From: Solimonas sp. K1W22B-7
Lineage (GTDB): Bacteria > Pseudomonadota > Gammaproteobacteria > Nevskiales > Nevskiaceae
Assembly: GCF_003428335.1 (NCBI RefSeq)
Contig: NZ_CP031704.1
Coordinates: 5,034,071-5,098,070 of the forward strand
Reading direction: 5' to 3'
DNA: 64,000 nucleotides
Positions within the stretch are counted from its first letter, which is position 1. Every line of letters starts with the position of its first letter. Shown here one piece after another: positions 1-8,431 of the stretch. The notes below the pieces were generated by a model. The model ran no database searches, had not been told where the DNA came from, and saw only the letters and a list, made by a program, of their open reading frames with translations. The position numbers and the translations under genes are program-made.

Positions 1-324
1 CAGATCGCGGCGCTGCGGTGCAGTGATCGCCGGCCGCAGCCAGCCCAGCAACTGGCCGGCCGCCACGCTGTCGCCGGCCACGGCGAAGCCGCTGGGCGGC
101 GCCTCGAGGGTGCCGGCCTGGCCGCTCATCACGCGCAGGTGGCGGCGCGGATCGACCACCACGCGCGCCGGCAGCAGCTCCGGCGGCCGCGGCGCGTCGG
201 CACGCTGTGTGCGGATCTGCAGGCGACGCTGCTCGGCCTTGTCCAGCAGGACCACGCGCTCCGCCGGTGCCGCCAGCGCCAGCAGCGGCAGGCACAGCAG
301 CAGGCCGGCGGCGCAAGGCTTCAT
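1..324 (-). CDS. RND efflux periplasmic adaptor (CusB/HlyD type), N-terminal part only
   Basis: The reading frame begins at an ATG ending at 324 and runs off the left edge, so only 108 residues are visible. An N-terminal signal peptide (KPCAAGLLLCLPLLALA) is followed by a segment typical of membrane-fusion proteins: a conserved VVVDPRRHLRV strand, then a small lipoyl-like half with GTLEAPPSGFAVAGDSVAAGQ. Such adaptors link an inner-membrane RND pump to a TolC-type outer-membrane channel. It starts one base after the ankyrin gene stop, so it is probably in the same transcript. A CusA-like pump lies 4.5 kb upstream on the same strand, and the two could work together although other genes separate them. 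Copper or silver as substrate is inference. Confidence 0.75.
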   Translation of the reverse strand, partial: MKPCAAGLLLCLPLLALAAPAERVVLLDKAEQRRLQIRTQRADAPRPPELLPARVVVDPRRHLRVMSGQAGTLEAPPSGFAVAGDSVAAGQLLGWLRPAITAPQRRDL

Positions 325-325
325 C

Positions 326-964
326 TCAGGGTGTGGCCTTCGCCACCGGCGAAGACGGCGACGGCGCGTCCTTGAGCAGCGTCACGATCTTCTGCAGGCC
401 CTTGAGCTGGGCGATCTTCAGCGCCGTGTAGCCGGCCTTGGAAGCCAGGGCCGGATCGGCGCCGCGCGACAGCAGGTAGCGCACCTGCTCTTCGCGGCCG
501 CCGACACTGGCGAGGTAGAGCGCGGTGATGCCGCGATCGTTGCGTCCGTTGACGTCGGCGCCGGCGTCGAGCAGCAGCCCCAGCAGGTCCGGATCGGCGC
601 CGGAGTAGACCGCGTGGATCAGCGGCGTCCAGCCGGCCTGGTCGGCGAGGTTGGGGTTGGCGCCGCTGTTGAGCAGCAGCTTGATCACCAGCAGCTGCTT
701 GTGGCTGACCGCGCCGATCAGCGCGGTCTGGTCCAGCGTGTCGAGCGCGTTGACGTCGATGCCGGCCTTCAGCTCCCGGGCCACGTCGATCAGCTCGCCG
801 GAACGGGCATGGTTGACGAAGAAGGCAATGCGCTCTTCGTCGGACAGCTGCGGCTGCGCGGCGACGGCTGGCACGGCCGGGGCCGCGGGGGCCGCGGCCG
901 GGTTGCTGGCGCAGGCGGCGAGCAGCAGCGGCAGCAGCGCGGCGGCGATGAGGGTCTTTTTCAT
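326..964 (-). CDS. Ankyrin-repeat lipoprotein
   Basis: A 212-residue protein with a lipoprotein signal ending in a lipobox (LLLAAC, Cys18), then an Ala/Pro-rich linker and about four ankyrin repeats from residue 50 to 200. Repeat signatures include DQTALIGAV, AGWTPLIHAV, RGITALYLAS and AGYTALKIAQ, each followed by a helix pair and a GANPN or GADVN turn. Ankyrin repeats mediate protein contacts, so it is probably a periplasmic, membrane-anchored scaffold. It lies 9 bases downstream of the parvulin gene and 1 base upstream of the RND adaptor. Ankyrin proteins in bacteria are often encoded beside heme peroxidases or catalases, and a di-heme enzyme is encoded upstream here, but a link is only inferred. 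Confidence 0.8.
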   Translation of the reverse strand: MKKTLIAAALLPLLLAACASNPAAAPAAPAVPAVAAQPQLSDEERIAFFVNHARSGELIDVARELKAGIDVNALDTLDQTALIGAVSHKQLLVIKLLLNSGANPNLADQAGWTPLIHAVYSGADPDLLGLLLDAGADVNGRNDRGITALYLASVGGREEQVRYLLSRGADPALASKAGYTALKIAQLKGLQKIVTLLKDAPSPSSPVAKATP

Positions 965-973
965 GGAGGACTC

Positions 974-1840
974 TTACTTGTCGCGGCGCGCGACGGTGGC
1001 GGGGCTGCTGATCCTGGCGCCGGCGCTGAGGCGGGCCGTCAGTTCCTCGATGCGGATCTGCGCGGTCTTCTGGCGCAGCGCTTCCTTGACCGAATCGTCC
1101 AGCGCCTCGAAGGTCTCGGGGTTGGCCACCGGGCGCGGACCGTCCTCCACCTTGATCACGTGCCAGCCGAAGCGGGTGCGCACCGCGGCCTTGCTGTACT
1201 GGCCCTTCTTCAGGCTTTCCACGGCGTCGGTGAAGTGGTGGTCGACAAAGATGTCGGGACGGAACCAGCCGAGATCGCCGCCGTTGGCCTGGCCGCCCGG
1301 ATCCTGCGTGCTGCGCTTGGCCAGGGCGACGAAGTCCTCGCCCTTGTCGAGCTTGCCGATCAGGTCCCTGGCCTGCTCCGGCGTCTGCACCAGGATGTGG
1401 CGGATCTTGTACTCCACCAGCTTGCCGCTGGCCTTCTTGAAGTCGTAGGACTTTTTCAGCACCGCATCGGTGATGGGGTCCCTGGCAAAAAAATCTTCCA
1501 GGTAGGCGCGCGACAGGATCACGCGGTTCTGGAAGGCCAGCTGGTCGGCGATCACCGGCGCCTTGTCGAGGCCCTGCTTGCGCGCTTCCTGCGCCAGCAC
1601 TTCCTGGGTGATCAGTTCGGCACGCGCAGCGGCCTGGGCGTTGGCGTCGTCGGCGCGGCGCGACTTGTTCTCGGGGTCGATGCCCTCGCTCATCAGCAGC
1701 ACGTGGTTGCGGCTGATCGGCTGGCCATTGACCAGCACGTCGGCCTGCAGGCCGCCCTTGGGGGCGGGACCGGCGACGGCGGCGGTGGAGGCGATCAGGC
1801 CGGCGCGGGCCAGTGCATACAGGTTCTTCTGAAGTTTCAT
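974..1840 (-). CDS. Periplasmic peptidyl-prolyl cis-trans isomerase, parvulin (PpiC/SurA-like)
   Basis: The start at 1840 (MKLQKNLYALARAG) gives 288 residues with a signal peptide; an upstream in-frame codon would add eight poorly placed residues. The N-terminal half is helical and SurA/PpiD-like (VNGQPISRNHVLL, ITQEVLAQEARKQG). A parvulin domain occupies about residues 145-240, with the family signatures YKIRHILVQT, GGDLGWF and RFGWHVIKV. Parvulins of this kind fold outer-membrane or secreted proteins. Its place just after the large SBP56-like gene suggests it could help fold that exported enzyme, which is inference. A perfect hairpin separates the two genes, so it may have its own level of expression. 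Confidence 0.9.
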   Translation of the reverse strand: MKLQKNLYALARAGLIASTAAVAGPAPKGGLQADVLVNGQPISRNHVLLMSEGIDPENKSRRADDANAQAAARAELITQEVLAQEARKQGLDKAPVIADQLAFQNRVILSRAYLEDFFARDPITDAVLKKSYDFKKASGKLVEYKIRHILVQTPEQARDLIGKLDKGEDFVALAKRSTQDPGGQANGGDLGWFRPDIFVDHHFTDAVESLKKGQYSKAAVRTRFGWHVIKVEDGPRPVANPETFEALDDSVKEALRQKTAQIRIEELTARLSAGARISSPATVARRDK

Positions 1841-1892
1841 TGCTCTTAATCTCGTGTGAATCAAGGTCTACAGGCGGCCGTTGAAGCCGAAA

Positions 1893-1922
1893 GGACGCTG
1901 TCCGCTTTCGCGGACAGCGTCC
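1893..1922 (-). terminator. Perfect 13-bp hairpin between SBP56-like gene and parvulin gene
   Basis: GGACGCTGTCCGC at 1893-1905 is exactly complementary to 1910-1922, with a TTTC loop. On the minus strand it follows the SBP56-like stop codon by 26 bases. Only a short, interrupted T stretch follows, so it may be a weak terminator, an attenuator or an mRNA-stabilising hairpin. Confidence 0.5.
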
Positions 1923-1948
1923 ATCACGGCCGCTTTGTCGGCCTTGTG

Positions 1949-4732
1949 TTACTGCGTGCCATCCGCGTCGATCGGCCTGGCCGGGTAGTAGCCCGGGCCG
2001 AACAGCGCCGCGCCGTCACGCTCGAAGGCCGCCGCGTGCGGCTTGGCGCCGCCCTTGGCGCCGCGCGCACCCGGCCAGTTCCAGCCGTCGCGGGCCTTGC
2101 TGTCGAAGTCGAGGCAGGGCGTGCCGAGCAACTCGTCGGTGAACGAGGTGTCGAGCACCGTCGCGCCGGTCTTGCGGTCGAACTTGCCGAGGCAGATCGT
2201 GCGGTCGCCGTCGGAGCCGGTACCCGGACCCGGAACGTGCTGCAGCTCCACGAAGTACTGGATGAAGGCGAAGCGGGCGGTACCCGAAGCCTCCGGCTGG
2301 CCTTCCACCTGGTCGCGCGGCAGGCCGAGGCCGTTGACCTGTTTCGGACGCAGATCCAGGTAGCCGCCGTCGCCGCTGGGCGTACGCTGGTGACCGACGC
2401 GGTCGTACAGCGTGAAGTGCGGACCGCCGTGGGTGTACAGGTTCTGCAGCGAGTTGAGGTTGCCGCTGCCCGGCGTACCGCCGTCACCCGAGGGTTCACC
2501 GCCGGTCTGCTGGCCGTTGAGGATGATGCCCGCCACGTCCAGGCCATCCAGCAGGCCCAGGCCGTCGACGTTCAGCTCCAGCAGGTTGCGGATGGCGCTG
2601 CCGTCCAGCAGGTTGCCGGCCGCGTCGGTGACGTTGTTCAGCAGCGTGCCGGGATTCAGCACGTTGTCGAGCACGCTCACCAGGCGCAGGTAGCCGGTGC
2701 CGACCTGGTCGGTGTTGGAAGACGCGGTGGTCGGCAGGCCCTTACCGTGTGGGCCGGTCTCGAACTGGCCGATCGCACCACGGATACGCGGGCAATCGTC
2801 CGCCTCGTTGTTGTGCTTGAGCACGTTGAACTTGCCGCTGTTGCCGGCGAAGCGGTTCGAGCGGGTCGCCGAGGTCCCCAGCGAGGTGTTGGCCGGGCGC
2901 GCGGCATCCGGCGGCGGGAAGTCGCAGGCGATGCGGGTTTCGGCGGTATCGGCCTTGCCCTTGGCCAGCAGCGGACGCACGTCCACGGTCAGCACGCGGC
3001 GGCTGTGCTGGCGCGGGTAGTCGCGGTCGAACACGGCGCTGCCCGAGGGATCGATGCTGGGCGGGCTCTGGATGCCCGACACCGGCTGGATCAGGAAGCG
3101 GTCGTCGTCCGACAGCGTGAAGTACGACACGCCCGAGCAGGGGCCGACGTCGTACACCGGGCGCCAGTAGGGACCGACGCCGCCGTAGGCGTTGGTGTCC
3201 TTGCCGCTGATGGTGATGTCCGGCGAGTAGTACAGCACGCCGCCGCACATGCTGGCGGTGAAGGCGCCGTCGTGCGGGACGTAGTCGGGATCGCCCGCCT
3301 TGCAGTCGGAGGACGAGACCTTGGAGGCGTCGTTCGCCGCCACGCCGGTCTTGGTCACCGCGGCGTCATAGGACGGATCGCCGAGGTTCTCCCAGCCCTT
3401 CTGGCCGACGCAGTGATGCGACTGGTGGGCCAGGCCGAAGGCCATCAGGCCCTCGTTCTCTTCGTGGAACAGCACTTCCTCGTGACGCGGGCCATCCGGC
3501 ACGGCGCTGACCGAGCGGATGTAGGAGTTGGCGTCGTAGACCTTGGCTTCCTTCAGCGAGTCGCGCGTCTTGTCCTTGTTGTAGACGCCGCTGGTCTCCC
3601 AGACGCGTACCGAGGCGCCGTAGGTCGAGCCGCAGATGCCCAGGGGGCCGGCGTTGAGCGACTGGTTCTTGGCGCAGAAGGCCACCAGCGCGCCGTTGAT
3701 CGCGGCGGCACCGATGGACGCCGGCACGGCGTAGTCCGAGGTCGCCAGGTACTTGCCGTCGTAGGTCAGGCCCATGCCATGCGGCACGGACTCGACACCC
3801 GCGTCGGAATTGCCCAGGTAGAACACCCCCTGGTTGGCCTTGCGCGACGCGCGCTCGTCCGGGTAGCTGGTGTAGTTCGTCGGGTTGCGCGACTGGCTGG
3901 CCTTGACGCAGCCCGGGTACTCGGTGATGCCCTTGTGGCCCGGTTCGGCGCTGTCTTCCGGCGTGGAGCCGCCGAGGCAGCCCAGCAGGCCGACGGTGTC
4001 GGCCAGTGCCTGCACATTGGGAATCGACGGCGTGCACAGGCCGGCGACGGTCGGCGCGTTGCGGCCCGGCTCGATCTCGGTGACCGTACCGCCGGCACCG
4101 TAGCCGTAGCTGCCCATGTAGGTGTAGATGATCTTGTGATCGCCGCCCGGCGCCGGCATGACGATGAAGTCGTCGGTCAGCGAGGAGCGCTTGGGCTGCG
4201 TGCCGCAGACCACCAGGTCGGCCTTCTGCACGTTGCGCACGCTGGTGATGTCGTAGCGGAACACGTTCTTGCTGATCACGCCGCCGCCGAAGGTGTACTT
4301 GCGGCCCTTCGACAGGCCATCGCCACCCCCGGAGATGTACGAGGTGTAGCTGAGCATGTGATGCGGGTCGTTGTGCGCGTCGGAGTTCGCGACGATACCA
4401 CCCGGCAGGATGTTGGACAGGGTCACGCGCGGCAGCTCGGCGGTCCAGATGACGTCGCCGTAACGGGTGGAGTTGGGCTCCACGTCGACCACCGCGAGGA
4501 AGTCCTGTGCGCTGTCGGGGCTGCAGGTGCCGACCGGCACCGGCAGGGCACAGCCATCGCCGGTCCAGACCAGCAGCACGGAACCGTTGGGTATGACTTC
4601 CCCTGTGAACTTGTTGATTGCAGCCGGCGCAGACGCCTGCGCCATCCCCGCCGCGGCAACCACGCCGCCGGTCGCCGCCGCGAGTACGACTCGCCGCAAC
4701 GACTGCAGGACCCCCTTGGAAATTTTGTACAT
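1949..4732 (-). CDS. Secreted SBP56 / methanethiol oxidase-like protein, extra-large form
   Basis: Start chosen at 4732 because AGGAG lies five bases upstream and a signal peptide follows (cleavage near ASA at residue 35); this gives 927 residues. Several blocks match the selenium-binding protein SBP56 family, whose bacterial member MtoX is a periplasmic copper-dependent methanethiol oxidase giving formaldehyde, H2O2 and H2S: VWTGDGC (55-61), DFLAVVDVEP, NDPHHM (121-126), the GSYGYG region, VPHGM (316-320), TSDYAVPAS, GAFTASMCGGVLYYSPDI, FTLSDDDRFLIQPVSG, and a C-terminal GGPHF/FVEL/KPHAAAF segment. Typical SBP56 proteins are about 450 residues, so this one has large insertions (near 230-315 and 640-760). 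The substrate is not proven; the di-heme enzyme gene nearby resembles the MauG-type neighbours of mtoX. Confidence 0.75.
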   Translation of the reverse strand: MYKISKGVLQSLRRVVLAAATGGVVAAAGMAQASAPAAINKFTGEVIPNGSVLLVWTGDGCALPVPVGTCSPDSAQDFLAVVDVEPNSTRYGDVIWTAELPRVTLSNILPGGIVANSDAHNDPHHMLSYTSYISGGGDGLSKGRKYTFGGGVISKNVFRYDITSVRNVQKADLVVCGTQPKRSSLTDDFIVMPAPGGDHKIIYTYMGSYGYGAGGTVTEIEPGRNAPTVAGLCTPSIPNVQALADTVGLLGCLGGSTPEDSAEPGHKGITEYPGCVKASQSRNPTNYTSYPDERASRKANQGVFYLGNSDAGVESVPHGMGLTYDGKYLATSDYAVPASIGAAAINGALVAFCAKNQSLNAGPLGICGSTYGASVRVWETSGVYNKDKTRDSLKEAKVYDANSYIRSVSAVPDGPRHEEVLFHEENEGLMAFGLAHQSHHCVGQKGWENLGDPSYDAAVTKTGVAANDASKVSSSDCKAGDPDYVPHDGAFTASMCGGVLYYSPDITISGKDTNAYGGVGPYWRPVYDVGPCSGVSYFTLSDDDRFLIQPVSGIQSPPSIDPSGSAVFDRDYPRQHSRRVLTVDVRPLLAKGKADTAETRIACDFPPPDAARPANTSLGTSATRSNRFAGNSGKFNVLKHNNEADDCPRIRGAIGQFETGPHGKGLPTTASSNTDQVGTGYLRLVSVLDNVLNPGTLLNNVTDAAGNLLDGSAIRNLLELNVDGLGLLDGLDVAGIILNGQQTGGEPSGDGGTPGSGNLNSLQNLYTHGGPHFTLYDRVGHQRTPSGDGGYLDLRPKQVNGLGLPRDQVEGQPEASGTARFAFIQYFVELQHVPGPGTGSDGDRTICLGKFDRKTGATVLDTSFTDELLGTPCLDFDSKARDGWNWPGARGAKGGAKPHAAAFERDGAALFGPGYYPARPIDADGTQ

Positions 4733-4871
4733 ACCCACTCCTGTGGCTTTCACTTGTTTGTGCCTCGATACGGACGGCATTCGGAGCGGAGAATAGCCAT
4801 GCACGGCAGTGCGTAGACCCTTTGGGAAATAGAATTTTTTGTGCGCGGTTATGGTTGGCGAAGGCATAAGC

Positions 4872-7800
4872 TCATGACTTCTTCAACAATCGCAGCAATG
4901 GCGGCTCGCCGTAGCGCAGGAACAGAGCCGGCGTTAGGAAGCTGTCGAGCAGCGTGTTGCTGAGCAGGCCGCCGAACACCACCAGCGCCACCGGGTGCAG
5001 GATCTCGCGCCCCGCGGTGTCGCCCGACAGCACCAGCGGCAGCAGCGACAGCGCCGCGATCAGCGCCGTCATCAGCACCGGCGCGAGGCGCTCCGCCGAG
5101 CCGCGGAGCACCAGCGCCTCGCCGAAGGATTCACCCTCGCTGCGCGCAAGATGGATGTAGTGGCTGATCTTGAGGATGGCATTGCGGACGGCGATACCCG
5201 CCAGGGTGACGAAGCCCACCAGGCTGGCCACCGACAGCGGCGTGGCGGTGATCGCCAGCAATGCGACGCCGCCGACGCAGGCCAGCGGCACATTGCCGAG
5301 CACCATCAGCGACAGGCGCAGCGAGCGGTAGCGGCCATGCAGCAGCACCAGCATGAACAGCAGCGACAGCGCCGCCAGCAGCAGCACGCGCCGCGCCGCA
5401 CCGCGCTGCGCCTCGGCCTGGCCCTCGATCCGCAGCTCGTAACCCGGAGGCAGGCGCAGTTCGCGCAACTGCTTTCGGGCCTCGACGCCGGCGCGCTCGA
5501 AACCGCGGGTGGCGAAAGCCGACACCGCGATACGCCGCCGCGAGTCCTCGCGGCCGACCTGGTAAGGCCCGGGCTCCAGCTCCAGGCGGGCAATCCACGA
5601 CAAGGGCACCGGCCCGCCAGGGGCTTCCAGCGGCAACTCGCGCAGGGCTTCGAGGCTGCGCTGCCGCTCCGGCAGGCGCAGCACCAGCTCATGACGCATG
5701 TCGCCGTCGACGAACTCCGACAGCGGCAACCCCACCGTCAGCGCCGTCACCTGACGCAGCACCGCTGCCGGCGCCAGGCCATAGAGCGCCGCCGCCCGTG
5801 TGTCGACGCGCAGCCGCGCCTGCGGCACCGCGGCCTGCCGCTCGACCTGCACATCCGCCAGGCCGTCAATCTGCCGCAGGCGCTCCTGCACTTCATGCGC
5901 CAGCCGCTGCAGGGTTTCCAGGTCGTCGCCGAAGATCTTGACCACCAGCGGTGCGCGCACGCCCGACAGCAGGTGATCGAGCCGATGCGAGATCGGCTGG
6001 CCGATGGCGATGTCTCCGGGCAGCACCGACAGGCTTCGCCGCAACGCGGCGATCGTCTCGTCGCGCCCGCGCCCGGCATCGTCGAGCGATACCTCCAGTT
6101 CGGAGTAGTGCAGGCCCTCGGCATGCTCGTCGAGCTCCGCGCGGCCGGTGCGGCGCCCGACGCCGCTGACGCCGGGCACCTGCATGATCAGGGTCTCCGC
6201 CAGGCGTCCCAGGCGGTCGGACTCCTCCAGCGAAATGCCCGGCTGCAGTACCAGGTTGACCGTCAGCGTGCCCTCGTTGAACGGCGGCAGGAAGCTGCGC
6301 GGCAGCACCAGCAGGCCGCTGACGGCGATCACCGTCAGCGCCAGCGCGGAGGCGAACATGCCGCGCGAGTGCCGCAGCGCCCGCGCCAGCGCGCGCGCAT
6401 AGGCCGCACGCAGCCGCAGCAGCCAGCGGCGCTCCTCCAGCAGGCGCGGCGCGGCGCCACGCAGCAGCAGGCTGCACAGCACCGGCGTCAGCGTCACCGC
6501 CACCACCAGGCTGGCCAGGATCGCAGCGACATAGGCGATGCCCAGCGACAGGAACAAACGGCCCTCGATGCCCTGCAGGGCGAGCATCGGCAGGAAGGAC
6601 AGCACGATCACCAGGGTGGCGTAGAGGATGCCGGAACGCACCTCGACCGTGGCCGCCACGATGGTTTCCAGCGCCGGCGCGGTGCCGCCGCGCAACCGGC
6701 GCATGACGTTCTCCACGCCCACCACCGCGTCATCCACCAGTTCACCGACCGCGATGGCGAGGCCGCCCAGCGTCATCGTGTTGACCGACAGGCCCAGGGC
6801 CTGGAACACCAGGATCGCGGCGAGCATCGACAGCGGGATCGCGGTGAGCGCGATCCCGCTGGGACGCGCGCCGGCGAAGAAAGCGAGCAGGATCAGCGCG
6901 ACGATGAGGCTGGCATGCAGCAGCGAGGCCTGCAGGTTGTCGATGGAACGACCGATGAAATCGGCCTGGCGGAACAGCGTCGCCTGTTCGATACCCGGCG
7001 GCAGTCGCGTCGCGATCTCCTGCAGGCGCCGCTCCACCGCGGCAGTCACGGCGACGGTGTCGGCGCCCGGCTGCTTCTGCACCGCCAGGATCACCGCGGC
7101 CCGCGCGCCATGCCCGGCGGCACCGCGGCGGATGGCGTGGCCCTGCCCCAGTTCCGCGACCTGTCCCAGGCGCAGCGGCGCCCCGCGGCGCCAGTCCACC
7201 GCGACCTGCGCCAGATCGCGCAGGTCCGCCGCTGCGGCGCGGCTGCCGACTGGAATCTCCTGCCCCTGCTGTTCGGCGTAGCCACCGCCCGCTGCGCGGC
7301 CATGGCCGCGCAAGGCCTGCTCGATCTGCGACAACGACACGCCGAGCGCGCGCAGGCGTTGCGGATCGGGCCGCACCTCGTACTGGCGCACCTCGCCGCC
7401 GATGACGCTGACCTGGGCAATGCCCGCCACGCCCAGCAACGCCGGCCGCAGGGTCCAGTCGGCCGCGTCGCGCAGGCCTGCGGGGTCGCTGCGGTGTTCG
7501 TCGTGCCATTGCAGCGACAGCAGCAGGATCTCGCCCATCAGCGAGGTCATCGGCCCCAGCCGGGCCTTGAGCCCCTCGGGCAGGCGCGCCAGATCGAGCC
7601 GTTCCGCCACCAGCTGGCGCGCACGGTAGGGGTCCGCGTCCCAGCCGAACTCGGCGTAGGCCAGCGCCAGGCCCGGCGCGCTGGTCGTGCGCAGGCGCTG
7701 CAGGCCGGGAAGACCGCGCAGCGCGGCTTCCAGCGGTACGGTCGCCAGGGTTTCGACATCCGCGGTCGCCAGCCCCGGTGCCTCGACGTGCACCGTGACG

Positions 7801-7940
7801 ACCGGGCGGTTCAGCTCCGGCAGCACGTCCACCGGCAGCCGCGCCAGGCTGGCCAGTCCGGCGGCCAGCAGGGCAAGGGCCAGCAGCAGCACCAGCGCCC
7901 GGTTGCCCAGGCTCCAGCGCAGGATGCCGGCGAAGCTCAA
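4872..7940 (-). CDS. RND efflux pump, heavy-metal (CusA/CzcA) type
   Basis: A proton-driven inner-membrane pump with the RND layout: an N-terminal helix (RWSLGNRALVLLLALALL), a large periplasmic loop, a cluster of helices with GELVDDAVVGVENVMRR in the fourth, and the same pattern repeated in the second half. The longest frame starts at 8012, but a TTG at 7940 overlaps the upstream TGA as TTGA and gives the usual CusA-like N-terminus and 1022 residues, so 7940 is preferred. The VDDAVV motif holds the proton-relay aspartates typical of HME-RND pumps. CusA-type methionine clusters were not obvious, so the metal is uncertain. No adaptor follows directly; one begins at 324. Confidence 0.85.
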   Translation of the reverse strand: MSFAGILRWSLGNRALVLLLALALLAAGLASLARLPVDVLPELNRPVVTVHVEAPGLATADVETLATVPLEAALRGLPGLQRLRTTSAPGLALAYAEFGWDADPYRARQLVAERLDLARLPEGLKARLGPMTSLMGEILLLSLQWHDEHRSDPAGLRDAADWTLRPALLGVAGIAQVSVIGGEVRQYEVRPDPQRLRALGVSLSQIEQALRGHGRAAGGGYAEQQGQEIPVGSRAAAADLRDLAQVAVDWRRGAPLRLGQVAELGQGHAIRRGAAGHGARAAVILAVQKQPGADTVAVTAAVERRLQEIATRLPPGIEQATLFRQADFIGRSIDNLQASLLHASLIVALILLAFFAGARPSGIALTAIPLSMLAAILVFQALGLSVNTMTLGGLAIAVGELVDDAVVGVENVMRRLRGGTAPALETIVAATVEVRSGILYATLVIVLSFLPMLALQGIEGRLFLSLGIAYVAAILASLVVAVTLTPVLCSLLLRGAAPRLLEERRWLLRLRAAYARALARALRHSRGMFASALALTVIAVSGLLVLPRSFLPPFNEGTLTVNLVLQPGISLEESDRLGRLAETLIMQVPGVSGVGRRTGRAELDEHAEGLHYSELEVSLDDAGRGRDETIAALRRSLSVLPGDIAIGQPISHRLDHLLSGVRAPLVVKIFGDDLETLQRLAHEVQERLRQIDGLADVQVERQAAVPQARLRVDTRAAALYGLAPAAVLRQVTALTVGLPLSEFVDGDMRHELVLRLPERQRSLEALRELPLEAPGGPVPLSWIARLELEPGPYQVGREDSRRRIAVSAFATRGFERAGVEARKQLRELRLPPGYELRIEGQAEAQRGAARRVLLLAALSLLFMLVLLHGRYRSLRLSLMVLGNVPLACVGGVALLAITATPLSVASLVGFVTLAGIAVRNAILKISHYIHLARSEGESFGEALVLRGSAERLAPVLMTALIAALSLLPLVLSGDTAGREILHPVALVVFGGLLSNTLLDSFLTPALFLRYGEPPLLRLLKKS

Positions 7941-8431
7941 GCGCGGCCCCGGCGGCGCCTCGCGAACCACAGGCCCAGCAGGACCAGCGCCGCGCTCGCC
8001 GCCGCGGCCCATGCAATCCAGGCGGGCGCTACCGCGGCGGGTGGCGGCGGTGCCGGCGGCAGCGTCAGGGGAAAGCTCTCCGCGCCCGCCGCACCGTGTA
8101 GCTGCAGCTGCAAGGGCGTGGCGCCCTGCAGCAGATCGAGCGGCAGGCGATACACGCCGTCACCCAGCGCCTCGGCCTCGACGCGCCGGCCCGCCGTAGT
8201 CACGGCCACCTGTAGCCCTTCCAGCGGAGCATTGGTGACGTAGTCGTCGGCATAGACCAGCAGCGCATCGGCGGTGCGCACCACCACCAGCTCGGTGCGC
8301 GAGGAGTGCAGTTCCACGCGGGGGTCGAGCGCGGCTGCGGCGCTTGCCGGCGGGTCGCCCTGCTCATGGCCATCGTGGGCAGCGGCCGCCAGGGCGAATC
8401 CCAGCAGGCTCATGGCCAGCAGCCGCCTCAT
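7937..8431 (-). CDS. Small exported protein with HDGH motif and C-terminal membrane anchor
   Basis: A 164-residue protein with a signal peptide ending at AAAA, then HDGHEQGD, a possible metal-binding patch at the mature N-terminus. The middle (residues 40-120) looks like a beta-sandwich carrier domain (VYADDYVTNAPLEGLQVAV), as in FixH or carboxypeptidase-regulatory-like domains. A Pro-rich linker, one transmembrane helix and an Arg-rich cytoplasmic tail follow. It overlaps the di-heme enzyme gene by 4 bases upstream and the RND pump by TTGA downstream, so it belongs to this operon. A role in handing metal to the pump is possible but only inferred. Confidence 0.7.
   Translation of the reverse strand: MRRLLAMSLLGFALAAAAHDGHEQGDPPASAAAALDPRVELHSSRTELVVVRTADALLVYADDYVTNAPLEGLQVAVTTAGRRVEAEALGDGVYRLPLDLLQGATPLQLQLHGAAGAESFPLTLPPAPPPPAAVAPAWIAWAAAASAALVLLGLWFARRRRGRA

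Noticed and set aside
23-1849. Long plus-strand open frame of 608 codons
   Set aside because: It runs antisense to ankyrin, parvulin and adaptor genes that have clear family motifs; in DNA this rich in GC, long antisense frames arise from codon bias.
1856-4816. Plus-strand open frame of 986 codons opposite the SBP56-like gene
   Set aside because: Low-complexity Arg/Val/Ala/Gly composition and no motif, while the minus frame matches SBP56 blocks and has a signal peptide and ribosome site.
4995-8243. Plus-strand open frame of 1082 codons opposite the RND pump
   Set aside because: Gln/Arg/His-rich shadow without domains; the minus strand encodes a full RND pump.
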